DNA of 64,000 nucleotides from Capra hircus (Eukaryota; Chordata; Mammalia; Artiodactyla; Bovidae). Positions 1 to 10,954 of this stretch are shown one piece after another. The DNA lies in assembly GCF_001704415.2 (NCBI RefSeq), contig NC_030822.1, forward strand, positions 47,671,345 through 47,735,344. Reading direction: 5' to 3'. A program made the translations under genes and the position numbers. The notes below the pieces were generated by a model that was not told the origin of the DNA, ran no database searches, and saw nothing but the letters and a program-made list of their open reading frames with translations. Every line of letters starts with the position of its first letter. Within the stretch, counting starts at the first letter, position 1.

Positions 1-58
1 TCTGACCCAGGGATCAAACCTGCATCTCTGGCATTGGCAGGCAGCCACCTGAGAAGCC
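1..58 (-). mobile_element. Bov-tA SINE, truncated by the window edge
   Basis: Read on the minus strand this is the tRNA-like 5' head of a Bov-tA SINE: a GGCTTCTCAGGTGGC start, a CCTGCCAATGC stretch, then a B-box-like GGTTTGATCC. Only the head lies in the window and the rest continues off the left edge. Bov-tA is a ruminant SINE with a tRNA-like head and a BovB-derived tail. Confidence 0.8.
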
Positions 59-149
59 CATCTCACACTTGGTTATGTTAAAAATAAATAAAGCCATCAC
101 CTTGCTTAAGCCTACTCTTTTCTATGTATATCCCTCACCGGTCAATGAC

Positions 150-440
150 AACACATCCACCCAGTCTGGCCAGCAGAAACCTCAGTACCATCCCTGATCC
201 TGCTCATTCTTCTCCTTCTTTTCTCAACCCTGTTCGTAGCAGGTCACTTAGTCCCAACAAGCTGAGCCTGGCCTTTCAAATTGCTTCTGACTTTCTACCT
301 CAGCCACCGCTACTTAAATGCCTTCCCCTGATGTAATGCGCTAGTTTCTCTATTCATCTCTCTGTTTCCAGCTTCTCTCACCTTCAGCTCAGCCTTCCTC
401 CAATGCCCAGAATGATTTTCTTAAAATACAAGTTGGACCC
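150..440 (+). repeat. L2 LINE relic
   Basis: The stretch is pyrimidine-rich and ends in a block with TTCTTAAAATACAA followed by a gap, which resembles the L2 3' region that usually reads CTAAAACACAAATCTGATC. It is highly diverged and has no open frame of interest. The call rests on pattern memory only. Confidence 0.45.
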
Positions 441-850
441 TGTGATGGTTGGTTCTATGTGTCAATCTGTACCCAGTTAATCGATCAAATACTAATCTAA
501 GTACTTGATGTGAAGGTATATTGTAGTTGTGATTAACCTCTATAATTAGCTGATTTTATGTAACAGAGATTATTCTAGATAATCTGGGTGGGTCTGAGTC
601 AGTCAGTTGACAATCCTAAGAAGAGAACTGGGGTTTCCCCGAGGCAGAAGTTCTGCCTGTTGCTGGAGCAACAGCTTGCCCTTCCTGAAGATTTTCCCTC
701 TGGGTTTCAGACTTGCCTCTCCATCCTCCTGTTGTGTAAGCAGATTCTGTGCATTAAATCTCTTAACTGTATGTCTCTTACTGGGTCTGATTCTCTGGTT
801 GATCCAGCAGAGGGGTCTTGTCTCTGAAACAAAATCCTTACTTGGATAGA
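441..850 (+). repeat. Ancient LTR-like interspersed repeat, family unassigned
   Basis: It starts TGTGATGGTT and carries the order of blocks seen in a common old mammalian repeat: a TATGTGTCAA block, a GATTAAC block, a GGGTGGGTCTGAGTC block, an AAGAGAACTGG block, an ATTAAATCTC block and a late TCTCTGGTTGATCC block. The TG start and the late AATAAA-like block suggest an LTR. I cannot name the family. Short open frames here are chance. Confidence 0.45.
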
Positions 851-1294
851 ACCTACTAGACTAGTGAAAATTGCCAGCTCCTGGTTTGGGCAGGATGTGG
901 AACTGTGGAAATTTTCACGTGCTGTCGGTGTCATGAACCAGGTCCTTCACATATAGCGTCCTGTTTAATTGTCATTGTAACATTTTAAGTATTCTCATTC
1001 TCTTTATCCACAAAGGAAAACGGAGGCTCAGGGAGGTTGTAATGTACTCAGAGGAACAGAGCTAGAAAATGGCAGGGCTGATCTGAAGCCTAGTCAAGTG
1101 ACTTTCATGGACTTAGTGTCCCCCCTAAATCACATCAAATTAACTTGAGATGTATAAAACAATATTTACTCAAACTATGATATTCTATCTTGCTTTTTAT
1201 TCAAAATGATCACTTTTTCTTTCTAATCAAACTTATACTTTTTACAACACCAGGAAGGCTTTATGAGCAAGAAGGGGGTACCAGATTATTATTA
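851..1294. other. Intergenic, no gene seen
   Basis: Between about 990 and 1085 a weak MIR-like antisense signature (an AAACGGAGGCTCAGGGAGG block) is visible. The rest is AT-rich single-copy-looking sequence with no open frame or RNA gene that I can support. Confidence 0.4.
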
Positions 1295-1483
1295 TTTTTT
1301 TAATATTTATTTATTATTTTGGCTGTGTTGGGTCTTAGCTGTGGCTCACACAACCTTCGCTGCAGCATTAAAACACTTAGTTGTGGCTCAAGGGATCTAG
1401 TTCCCCAACCAGGAATCAAAACTGTGCCTCCTGTATTGGGAGCACAGAGTCTTAGCCACTGGACCACCGGGGAAGTCCCTATC
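1295..1483 (-). mobile_element. CHR-type tRNA-derived SINE
   Basis: The reverse complement opens GGGACTTCCCCGGTGGTCCA and continues through CTAAGACTCTG, GATTCCTGGTTGGGGAACTAG, and a tail in which GGCC/GCCA-rich sequence ends in A/T-rich bases. This is the cetartiodactyl CHR SINE pattern (tRNA-derived, with pol III A and B boxes). It is full-length-like and moderately diverged. The open frames on both strands across it are repeat-derived. Confidence 0.85.
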
Positions 1484-2515
1484 TTTATTTTTATAGTTGT
1501 GCAATTATAGCTCCTGAAGGGCAAGCAAATTACTTAAAGTCACAAAGAAACAGAAGATTAATAAAAGCATCTAAATAGCCTATAAAGGTCCAGATTAAAG
1601 AGAAATCTTCCCCAAGGGAAGGGAAGTCTTAGATTTGGATGGTATCGGTTTCTGAGAACACATTGTTTGAAGCAAAGGGTTCTGGACTAAGTGGTGGAAG
1701 ATCCGCTTTCTCAGTCAGCCTGGGCCTCCTCCCTGACAGCTCCCAGCTGAACCCTGTCACTGCCCGCTCCAAGACTTGGGTATCTCATTCATAGAGGCGA
1801 ACTGGGGATAAATAGTCTCTGGGGTCCTTTGGCTTCCACCCACATTACTTCTACAGAATGAACATTTCCAGGCACTGTGGGGGCTCTCCCTGGAGTGGAT
1901 CAAGGTTAACGTGCAGTGTGGGCATACAGAGGTGATGCTGCAACCTGAGACATTTCAAAACTACACCCTTGTCCCTACCCACAGACTGGACCCCTTTCAC
2001 TTTTTGTCTTCAGGGCGCTCCACTGCCAGTTCCACTGACAATGGAAAGCGTAAAGGCAGCACAACCCATGAGCTCATCCTTACCCCTCTGCCAATATTTC
2101 TGCTGCTCTGACTGTCTGCCCCCTGCTCTGTTTCACTACTGCAAGTTGACCAGGAATCATCAAAACAGTCAACACCCAATGTCTACCATTAGCCCTCCTC
2201 TGACATTTATGCCCAATTAAGTGTTACTTTGTTGACTTCAGCTCACATATCTGCCCTTGCTAGATTCTGATCTTATCATCCTGTGTATATATAAACCCTC
2301 CCAGTTTCCTGATATCACAGAAAGTAGAACACTCTGCTATGCTTTCATGGGGACAGGCTGAGGCTAGAGCCTTCTGGCAGTCACAAGAGATTCCCTTTGC
2401 AGCTCTTATTGATTTATTGCTGAATAATTGGGGAGAATATCACTCACTAATTATGAATCCACCACTTTGGATACCCAGACCCTTATACTGGAGAGCGCCC
2501 AGGACAATACTCTTC
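1484..2515. other. Intergenic, no gene seen
   Basis: This kilobase has no repeat I recognise with confidence. The short frames around 1.9-2.2 kb on both strands overlap each other, lack a recognisable protein pattern and look like chance. Confidence 0.4.
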
Positions 2516-2625
2516 TCCTTGAGTGAATGATTTAACCTCTTTGTGCCTTAGTTTCTCTATCTTGAAACAGGTATAATAACAGTACCTACTTTATGGTTGA
2601 TACAAAGAATAAATTCATATTGTAT
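2516..2625 (+). repeat. MIR SINE fragment
   Basis: It matches the order of the MIR 3' half: CTTTGTGCCTTAGTTTCTCTATCT, then ATAATAACAGTACCTACTTTATGG, then AATAAATTCAT. MIR is an old mammalian tRNA-derived SINE. The fragment is followed directly by an L1 3' tail. Confidence 0.7.
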
Positions 2626-2639
2626 AAAACTGCATATAT

Positions 2640-2765
2640 GAAAAAGAATATTAAAAAGAATGTATGTATATGTATAACTGAATCACTCTGCTGTAAAGCA
2701 GAAATGAACACAACATTGTAAATCAACTATACTTCAATAATGTAAAAAAATTTTTAAAGGAAAAA
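2640..2765 (+). mobile_element. L1 LINE, extreme 3' end
   Basis: The segment reads ATGTATATGTATAACTGAATC, then a CTGTAAAGCAGAAATG block, then an ACATTGTAAATCAACTATAC block and ends in ATAATGTAAAAAAA. This is the usual 3' terminus of cetartiodactyl L1 copies. Only about 120 bp was copied, so it is a severely 5'-truncated insertion. Confidence 0.8.
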
Positions 2766-3189
2766 AACTGCATATGGTCCATAAATATTTGAGAGTTGAT
2801 AATTTCCTGTTTTGGCTTCCTAGGCCCTTATTTCCCCTTCCCTTCCCCTTAAAACTGAATTACTGAAACCTTTACTTTTTTTTTAAGCACAGCTGAGTTC
2901 ATGTAGCAACCCCTAGGAGAGACTCAAACATTAAGAAATCAAAGGAAAGAGGTCTGATTTCTATTCCTGGGCTGCATTCGCTGAAAACCTGCGATGTGCT
3001 GCTGCAGAGGGCGACGGCGGATGTGGGACCTCGGGTGTGGATGCACAGAAACTACCCAGCAGAGAGCCGGGCCAAGGACTCCTGATGCCAGGGCTGCCAG
3101 GTCAGCGTGACATGGGCGGGGGCCTTGGAACTCGCCTCAAAAGTTGCCGACGCTCTGTCTCCAAAGACGTGGTGGTGCCATGCAGTCAG

Positions 3190-3355
3190 GACTTGGGGGC
3201 TGGCATCCTGGGCTCAGCCTCTGAATTACTGCGTGACTTTGGGCAGATAATTTCTTCACTTGGGCCTTCCATTTCCTCTTCGGTAGGGATGAGGTCATTT
3301 CTGAAGTCTCCTCCACCTTCAGACTGTGATTCTAGGACCCTATATCTCTTCTTAC
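3190..3355 (+). repeat. MIR SINE fragment
   Basis: MIR-type blocks appear in order: GGCATCCTGGGCTCAGCCTCTG, GTGACTTTGGGCAGATAATTTC, CACTTGGGCCTTCCATTTCCTC and GGGATGAGGTC. The 107-residue open frame running through it (3037-3360) is not recognisable as protein and probably reflects this relic plus GC-rich flank. Confidence 0.65.
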
Positions 3356-4009
3356 ATTAGAGCAGTTAAAATTCTCCTTGCCTTACTCAGAAAGGCAGTT
3401 TCCTCCCAGAGTAGAAACCTGTAAGCCTTTGGTCATCCATTCCACTTGAAAAAATTAAATTTCAAAAAGTGTCTATCCAAGAATCCCTATCATTTTACTT
3501 GTGTGTTTTTTTTTTCCTTCTTGATATATAAAATGCCATTTGCCAAACATTTTTGCAAGTCAGTTCCCAACTGATGATAGTAAATTCCCTTCATATGCAG
3601 AATTTATCTAAAAGGTGCTGCCTGAGTAAAGCGAACAGACTCACAAAAACTCACAAAACACAAAGGCCACGTAAGAGGCTACTGGTATAAGCTTGTGTGC
3701 TGCTCTAGGGCCACACTGTGTAGCTTCCTGACCAAGTCAGCCTCTTGGCTGCCACAGGAAAAGGCTGGGACTGGCCTTGGGCTGGACCTGGAGTTGTGTT
3801 TAGGGTGGGACCAAGTCTGGGCCAAGGAGTCTGATGGGGACTCTGGCGCCACGATGCTGCAGGTAACAATCAGACATCCAGTGTTCTGAACCCAAAGGGC
3901 AGCAGCAACTTCCTTGCCTCAAGCTGAAAACCACAAACTTACCGAATTCATATCTTACAAAGCCACAAAATCAAACCCACTGCCATTCCTCCAAGACTCC
4001 TTTGTTGAA

Positions 4010-4310
4010 CAGCTATTTGCTCCTGGAAACAGATCAGATCAAGTCCCAACTCTGCCTTAAGACCTTTCCTGCTCCCTGTTGCCATACAGGATGAAGTCCT
4101 AGCTCTTCAACCTGCAGACATCCCCGCAGCCTTGTCTCCCACGGCTTGGTTCCCCTCCCGATCCCTTCTTCGCCCCCAGTTTGCATGCCTTCTGCAAGCC
4201 ATTGTTCAAATTGATCCCACTCCTTGGAAAGCCTTTCTCTTCCTCCTGCTTATCCTTGAAGACTCACCTCAAACATTATGTCTTCTTAGAAGTATTCCCT
4301 AACCCCATGC
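4010..4310 (+). repeat. L2 LINE relic, 3' part
   Basis: An ordered set of L2 blocks is present: CCTTTCCTGCTCCCTGTTGCC, ACAGGATGAAGTCCTAGCTC, GGAAAGCCTTTCTCTTCC and TTAGAAGTATTCCCTAACCCC. L2 is an ancient CR1-like LINE. It is not coding here. Confidence 0.65.
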
Positions 4311-5070
4311 TAGGGTAAAGGTGTGAATTTATGAATTTTATGAACAAGACCCAAAGTGTCAGAGGTGGAAGAGACCTTGAAGATTACCTTACAGATTTCT
4401 TTTATTTTATCCATGAAGAAAAACACACCCAGAGAAGGAAAGTACCTGCCCAAGATGAAAGCAACCAGTCTGTACTCAGGTCCCTTGGCCCAGGACTCTT
4501 TCTAGTACTTGGTGCAGCTTCTTAATGAATGACTAAATCTATGAATGAGCAAATGGGCAAACAGAATGCTGAAGAGAGCACTTCGGAAGGAAGAGTCACA
4601 GCTGTTCTGCATTTAAGAGCTTAGGTGCACCCAGGCGGAATGGGGAATTCCACAGAGATGAGCAGTAACAGAGATAGTGGCTGTGGGGTAGGTGTTGTTT
4701 AGGGGCCCTGGTGCATGCTGAGGCCTGTGGCTGCTAAGGGGCAGCATTGTGAGACTGGGTGTTCACAGGGAGATATCAGGGTGTCACCCAGACTCAGGAA
4801 GCTTGCTCCTGTCGAAGAAAGGATAGAGCAGGCTTCTGGACCTGACTTCTCGGCCACTGTTTGAGCTGCCCCACGCTGCACATGGTCTCTAGATGCAGTG
4901 CTCTGAGGACACACTGGGATACAGGCTGGTCTCTGCTCCTCTAGACAAGTACTATCAGTTTCTGCTGCCTTTTCCTGTCTTCAGAAGCCATGTGCATGCT
5001 ATAGGCTTGGTAGATGCTGCTTGATGTGTTGATTAAGCCAAAGCCTGACCGCTGCAGGGAGCATGTGGTG
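4311..5070. other. Intergenic with old repeat traces, no gene seen
   Basis: Around 4360-4500 there is a weak match to an old mammalian repeat of the type that carries a TTTACAGATGAGGAAACTGAGGC core, here degraded. The remainder is single-copy-looking. The open frames are short and unrecognised. Confidence 0.35.
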
Positions 5071-5074
5071 AGGG

Positions 5075-5275
5075 GGGAAAATGCAGACCTCAGAGTCAGT
5101 GGATGTCAGCCTGAATCCAGGGCTTCACCTCTTTGAGTCTCTATTTTCCCATCTGGAAAGTAGGGATAATTCTTATGTGTCTTCTTTCTACCTTGCATGG
5201 TGATGACCTAATAAAATGATGTAAGCAAAATGCTCAGAGTACATATAGTAGGTACCCATTACTGTCAGTTCTCTT
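5075..5275 (+). repeat. MIR SINE
   Basis: The order of blocks is that of a nearly complete MIR: CTCAGAGTCAGTGGATGTCAG, CACCTCTTTGAGTCTCTATTTTCC, CATCTGGAAAGTAGGGATAATTC, then TAATAAAATGATGTAAGCAAAATGCTCAG and ATAGTAGGTACCCATTACTG near the end. Confidence 0.75.
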
Positions 5276-5429
5276 TTGCTCTGTAAAAAAGCATTATTAA
5301 AAGAAAAAAAGTTTGCTGCTGCAACCATCAACTTCTGAGTGTCTTCCTAAATAATGCTTAATGGAGCCACACTGTCTATATAGTAAAGTTAATGCCCCCA
5401 GAGACATGGCCTTAGCTGACCCTCTGCTG

Positions 5430-5775
5430 TCTTGCTGGTGGACCAATTGTCTCTCAACCATAATTCACACTTTAAAGCCTTCCTTCCCTCTGCTCGTGTT
5501 GATCCCTCAGAATGCCCTTTACCCTTCCTCCACTCAAGAAGCCCCTCTGCCATGAGGATTTCCCAAATTAATCATTCCTCCCTCTTCACTCTTTCTTTTA
5601 AGTGTTATCACCCTCTGCTTTGCACTCATTCATATGTTCACTTAGTATTTAAGTACATATCATGTGTCAGGCCTAACGTAGCTCCCTTTCCCATTAAACA
5701 TGAGCTCCATAAGCTAAGACCATTTGCTGTATTCCACCTCAGCACCCAGAATGCTACAGGGCACATTAGTAGTCA
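5430..5775 (+). repeat. L2 LINE relic, 3' end
   Basis: L2-type blocks are seen, including AAGCCCCTCTGCCATGAGGATTTCCC, GAGCTCCATAAGCTAAGACC and TCAGCACCCAGAATG, which correspond to the usual 3' terminal region with its GAGGGCAGGGAC-like segment degraded. The 115-residue open frame over it is chance. Confidence 0.6.
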
Positions 5776-5844
5776 CTAGCAAGCTGATGGGAAGGGATAA
5801 GGGAAATACTGTATGTAATATTCATTCAGCATTTAACAAACATA

Positions 5845-5916
5845 CAAACACCTACTGCATGCAAAGCAAGTATAGACAGTGCAGGTCTATTAAGATGTAC
5901 AACACAGTTCATGCAC
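5845..5916 (+). other. Source segment of the templated insertion at 7.73-7.85 kb
   Basis: About 70 bases here, starting AACACCTACTGCATGC, recur with only about five differences at 7750-7820, inside a CHR SINE. A 20-base part (5849-5868) recurs exactly but inverted at 7828-7847, and an 11-base part (5851-5861) recurs directly at 7735-7745. The segment itself lies in what looks like an old interspersed repeat (a CACCTACTG block followed later by GGACAGAGCTGGGACCAAAGC). Confidence 0.75.
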
Positions 5917-6429
5917 ATGAGGACAGACTTGAGCAATGAAGCAGACTTCAGAAATATTTCCCAGAGGGGATCCTAAGGTCAAGAGAGGGAGGGTGCTTGC
6001 CCAGACAGAGCTTAGTGGCGGACAGAGCTGGGACCAAAGCTCAGCCCTTCTGTTGCAGAAGGCTGTCTCTATCTCATGCTAACTCTGTATTTTTTTTTTA
6101 CTTTGAATTCACTTTAGTAAGACTTACTTTTGCAAGGCCACAGGCCTCTTGAGTATTTGCAAACAACTGCAGTGAGACACAATTACAGGTTTTGATACTG
6201 TAAGCAACTCTAGAAGGATCAGAATATTAAGCCAAAACATGGTGCCGAATCTTGTGCCCAAAAAGGCTGCATAGAGATGAGTAATTTAGCAATTCTGTGA
6301 GCCTCCTTGACATTCTGGCACCTTCACCTGAGGTCTCATGTGGAATGACTACTGTGGAGTGACACAACATTGCTTATTTAGGAGTAATAGTGGGGGGAAA
6401 AATTCCATTTTTATGGAGAGCTAAGGAGG

Positions 6430-6702
6430 AGAAGGCAATGGCAACCCACTCCAGTACTCTTGCCTGGAAAATCCCATGGACAGAGGAGCCTGGTAGGCTG
6501 CAGTCCGTGGGGTCACTAAGAGTAGGACACGACTGAGCGACTTCACTTTCACTTTTCACTTTCATGCACTGGAGAAGGAAATGGCAACCCACTCCAGTGT
6601 TCTTGCCTGGAGGATCCCAGGGACGGGGGAGCCTGGTGGGCTGCCGTCTCTGGGGTCACACAGAGTCAGACATGACTGAAGCGACTTAGCAGCAATAGCA
6701 GC
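6430..6702 (+). mobile_element. Bov-A2 dimeric SINE
   Basis: Two related units are joined head to tail. The first has GAGAAGGCAATGGCAACCC and CTCTTGCCTGGAAAATCCC; the second has GAGAAGGAAATGGCAACCC and TTCTTGCCTGGAGGATCCC. They are linked by a CTTTCACTTTTCACTTTCAT bridge and end in a degenerate CAG-repeat tail. This is the ruminant Bov-A2 layout. A 7-bp duplication AAGGAGG flanks it (6423-6429 and 6703-6709). Confidence 0.9.
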
Positions 6703-7189
6703 AAGGAGGCATTTTTTTGTGATGTGAGGCTATGCTTTGAAAACAAATGACTCAACAGAAATGTGACTCAAATGATAACCACTGGTCTGCAAAAATATCT
6801 CTGATTAATTGTGAAACACTTCTCTTGAATGCAGATCTGACCACATTCTAGCCTGGCAGTGAAGAAAATAAGGTGCCTCAAGTGGTGTGATAGAGGCAAC
6901 AAGTATATCACCTCCAAGGCTAAGAAAAGTGGGACCTGGGACAGAGTACTCAGGACCTAAGAAACGAAGTAAAAGAGGCCTCTCTGCCTTTAGCAGACCC
7001 CCTCCACTTAGCAAACAGCCTGGGAGATCACAATCACTTAGAAAGTTCCTCGAGAGCCAGCCACAAGCCCTGTCTAAGCAATAGGAGCTGGACCCAAGTA
7101 CTGGCCCCAACTGTGCCACTGATTAGTTGGGCAATCTTGGGTTAAGTCATTGCTCCTCATTATGCCTGAGGGCTATACTGGTAGTGACA

Positions 7190-9035
7190 GGACCCAGGAA
7201 GGCAGCCAAAAAGAGTGAATTCAATAAACAGTGTTGAGACAATTGAGTAGCCATCTGGAAAAATAATGAAGTTGAATCTGCACCTGACATATATCAGGAT
7301 AAATTCCAAATAGATCAAAGATTCACATGTAGACTATAAAACCATAAAGTACCAGAATAAAAAACAAGGAAAGTCCTTTATACCCTGGGATGGGGAGGGA
7401 TTCTCTAACTCAAAATCCAGAAGCCATATTCTAAAGGCATCCAGAACTCTAGGAAAAGACTGGTCAATTCCATTTACAGTGAAAGAAAAGTTGCATGATA
7501 AAAACAGGACAAAATAAAAACATCAAAAGCAAAAACAAAAGGCAAAGATCTAGGAAAATACATGAGCAATGCAAATCACAGACAAAGGCCTAATCTTCCT
7601 AATATATAAAGAGCTCCTAGAAACTTATTAGCAGAAGACCAACAACTCAATTGCTGAAAAGGACAAAGGAGAACTTCCCTGGTGGTCCAGTGGTTAAGAC
7701 TCAGCTCTTCCCCTGCAGGGGGCATGTATTTCCTCCTACTGCATGGAACAAGCACCTACTGCACGCAAAGCAAGTATAGACAGTGCAGGTCTATTAAGAT
7801 GAACAACACAGTTTATGTACGACACTACTTTGCATGCAGTAGGTGTTCAGTCCCTGGTCAGGGAATTAAGATCCTGCCTGTCGTGCAGCACAGCCAAAAG
7901 GGGGGAAAAAAAAGGAGAGAACATGGAGGGATATTTTCATTTTGATGACCTTGAAATAGGCAAAGTGTTTTAAGTAGGACCCAAACACCTCAAATCATTA
8001 AAGAAAAGATTGATTAGCTAGACTTCATTAAAATTAAGAATATCTATTGATATTTACCAAAAGATAAATATCATCACTGTTTACATTAAAAGAACAAAGG
8101 AGAAAGTCACTGCCCAGGAGATGTTCACAATATATATATGCTACAAAGAAACTAAATTCATAAGACAAAGGATCTCTACAAATTGTTACGAAAAGCAGAG
8201 ACAAAACTCACTTTAAAACAATGAGCAAAGTCTTCATGCTAGACAAACAGAAGCTATGTGCGTGGCCTATAAGCATATACAAAAGTGCTCCACATCATTG
8301 GTTACCAGAGAAATGCAAATTAAATCACAGTGAGACTCCACACTACACACCCAGCAGAATGGCCTAAATCAATAAGACTGAAAATACCTGGCAAAGATAT
8401 GGCACAATTAGAGCTCTCATATGTTGCTGGTAGGAGTATAAATTGGTACAACTACTTTGTAAAACTGTTGAGCAGAATCTACTAATGCTATACATATGAC
8501 CTAGTAACATAGAAATCCTCCTCTTAGTTACATTCTCAAGAGAAATAAATGTGTATGTTCACCAAAAAGCATGTAGAAGAACGTTCATAGCAGCTTTATT
8601 CATCATTTTCAAACTGGAAACAATTCAAACGCTCTTCAGCAGTTATATGGATTAATAAATTGTAGTATATTCATAAGTGACATATTACTCATCAATAGAA
8701 GAAAACGATTGCTACACAGAGAGTGGATGGTTTTAATGGACACAGTGTGTTGAACTAAAGAAGCCACACAGGAGTTCATGCTTTATGATGCCATTTATAT
8801 GAAGTTTAAGAACAGGGAAGAACTGATCTCTGGAAACAGAAGTGGGACAGTGGTTCCCGGTGGGTTACTGACTGAGAACAAGCAGGAAGCAGCCTTCTGG
8901 GGTGCTGGAGATGGTTTGTATCTTGTGCTGGATGGTGGTTTCTTAAGTAGATACATGTGTAAACACTCATCAATCTGAACCATTAAGATTTGTGCACTTT
9001 ACTATTTACATACTATACTTCAATTGAAAAAGTAA
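7190..9035 (+). mobile_element. Ancient L1 LINE body and 3' end, non-coding
   Basis: The sequence follows the late ORF2 and 3' UTR order of old mammalian L1: a GAAAATGCAAATTAAATCACAG-like block at about 8310-8330, an ATGTTGCTGGTAGGAGTATAAATTGG block, TTCATAGCAGCTTTATTCATCA, and a terminal TTTACATACTATACTTCAATTGAAAAAG. Frames are broken throughout. It is interrupted by the CHR SINE at 7673-7910. A second, similar L1 end follows directly. Confidence 0.75.
7673..7910 (+). mobile_element. CHR-type SINE carrying a complex templated insertion
   Basis: The head reads CTTCCCTGGTGGTCCAGTGG and GTTAAGACTC, and the 3' side resumes at TTCAGTCCCTGGTCAGGGAA and ends in GCCAAAAGGGGG and an A-rich tail. An 8-bp duplication AAAGGAGA (7665-7672 and 7911-7918) flanks it. 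Between about 7729 and 7846, where the B-box-adjacent GGTTCGA normally lies, sits about 115 bp of foreign sequence copied in pieces from the 5845-5916 locus. The SINE's internal promoter is therefore split. Confidence 0.8.
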
Positions 9036-9406
9036 GATAAGCCAAAACCACCCTGAGCAGTTTTTCACCTATTAAATTGGCAAAAATCCCAAAGTTTCCT
9101 AACACACTATTAGGGAGGCTGCAGAAGCAGACACTCTCATACACTGCTGTTGGGAGTAGAAAATGGTACAATTCCTATAGAAGCCAATTTCTGCAGTATC
9201 TTGCAAAATAATAAATACTCTTTAACAAAATAATTTTACTTCTAGGAATTTATCCTACTGCTATACTCACCTAAACATGAAATAACACACATATACAAGG
9301 TAATTCACTATGTCACAACTTGTAATAAGCAAAAGACAGGAAATCACCTAAATCTCCAGCAACAGGGCACTGGTTAAATAAATCACGGTACATAGGTACA
9401 TAGGTA

Positions 9407-10078
9407 CTAAGTTCATGCATCTGGTCCCATCACTTCATGGCAAATAGATGGGGAAACAGTGAAAGTCAGTGGCTGACTTTATTTTTCTGGGCTCCAAAAT
9501 CACTGCAGATGATGATTGCAGCCATGAAATTAAAAGATGCTTACTCCTTGCAAGGAAAGTTATGACCAACCTAGATAGCATATTAAAAAGCAGAGACATT
9601 ATTTTGTTAACAAAGGTCTGTCCAGACAAGGCTATGGTTTCTCCAGTTGGTCATGTATGGATGTGAGAGTTGGACTATAAAGAAAGCTGAGCACCAAAAA
9701 ATCGACACTTTTTGAACTGTGATGTTGAAGACTCTTGAGAGTCCCTTGGACTGCAAGGAGATCCAACCAGTCAATCCTAAAGGAGATCAGTCCTGGGTGT
9801 TATTGGAAGGACTGATGTTGAAGTTGAAACTCCAATACTTTAGCCACCTGATGCGAAGAGCTGACTCATATGAAAAGACCCTGATGCTGGGAAAGATTGA
9901 GGGCAGGAAGAGAAGGGGATGACAGAGGATGAGATGGTCGGATGGCATCACCAGCTTGATGGACATGGGTTTGGGTGGACTCCAGGAGTTGGTGATAGAC
10001 AGGGAGGCCTGGCGTGCTGTGTTTCATGGGGTCGCAAAGAGTCGGACATGACTGAGCGACTGAACTGAACTGAACTGA
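9407..10078 (+). mobile_element. BovB (RTE) LINE 3' fragment, 672 bp
   Basis: It starts within the reverse-transcriptase ORF just before the conserved CCCATCACTTCATGG segment, passes the AGCCATGAAATTAAAAG and GCATATTAAAAAGCAGAGAC segments, and ends in the BovB tail CTGAACTGAACTGAAC. A 9-bp duplication ACATAGGTA (9398-9406 and 10079-10087) proves retroposition. The frame is broken near 9650 and again near 9715, so it is dead. BovB is thought to have entered ruminants by horizontal transfer from reptiles. Confidence 0.92.
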
Positions 10079-10133
10079 ACATAGGTATACCAGAATATTA
10101 CGTAGTGGTAATAATGAACTAGAAAGGCTTTTA

Positions 10134-10337
10134 AAAAATTAATTAATTTAATTTGGCTGTTTTGCATCTTCATTGTGGTGCACAAACTCTCTAGTTGTGG
10201 CACGTGGGCTCAGCAGTTGTGGCACAAGGGCTTAGCTGCCCCATATCCTGTGGGATCTTAGTTCCCTGACCAGGGATTGTGCCCAAGTCTCTGCATTGCA
10301 AGGCAAATTCTTAACCACTGGACCACCAGGGAAGTCC
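10134..10337 (-). mobile_element. CHR-type SINE with perfect 15-bp duplication
   Basis: On the minus strand it opens GGACTTCCCTGGTGGTCCAG, continues GTTAAGAATTTG and GGTCAGGGAACTAAGATCCC and ends in an A/T-rich tail. The duplication CTAGAAAGGCTTTTA is exact at 10119-10133 and 10338-10352. The intact duplication beside a diverged body makes the boundaries certain. Confidence 0.93.
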
Positions 10338-10954
10338 CTAGAAAGGCTTTTATACTGATATGAAAAGATCTCCTAGATCAATTACTGAAAGAAAAAAATC
10401 AGACAGTAAAAAGCATGTAAAGTATACTACAATTTATGTAAAAGAGAAGATAAAAATAAATCTTAGCATTCACTTATGTATGCAAAAAGCAACTAGAAGG
10501 ATATGAAGAAACTAATAATAGCATTAGTTTCACATGTAGTAGAAGGGTTTTGGGGCACTGGATAGAAGGAAGATAAAGCAGGAGGGAAGTTTTTCATTTA
10601 ATATCTTTTTGTGCTTTTTAAGTTTTAAATAATGTACATGTATTAATTATTCACAAATTAAATAAGTAAAAGAAAATTTTAAAGAGAAGGGACACCAGAA
10701 GAAGAATCCTAAAAGGGATGGGACCCTCAGAAGGTAAAGAGGGAAACGCGATAACAACACAATGTTATCAATGTCACAATTTTACCTAGTTACTATGCAG
10801 AGAGCTGCTTAATCTGAACCAGACTGCATAGAATCTAAATATACAGAACTTGCCAACATGAAGGGGAACTAAATATTGAAATGAAGAGATGAAATAATCT
10901 TATCTGGTGGCCTTAAAAACAGGCTAGACTGTCAGGGTCTGCAGGAAGGCAGCA

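Larger units (their letters stand above)
9036..10690 (+). mobile_element. Second ancient L1 LINE 3' end, host of BovB and CHR insertions
   Basis: L1-type blocks recur: GGCAAAAATCCCAAAG, CACTCTCATACACTGCTGTTGGGAG, ACAATTCCTATAGAAGCC and an AT-rich 3' UTR to about 10.68 kb. It is non-coding. A BovB (9407-10078) and a CHR SINE (10134-10337) are inserted in it, each with a clean duplication, so both are younger than this L1. Confidence 0.7.

Noticed and set aside
6374..6592. Recurrent 60-110 codon minus frames with the same protein pattern at 6.4, 30.8, 32.3 and 43.1 kb
   Set aside because: They are antisense translations of Bov-A2 SINEs. The repeated protein similarity reflects the SINE and not a gene family.
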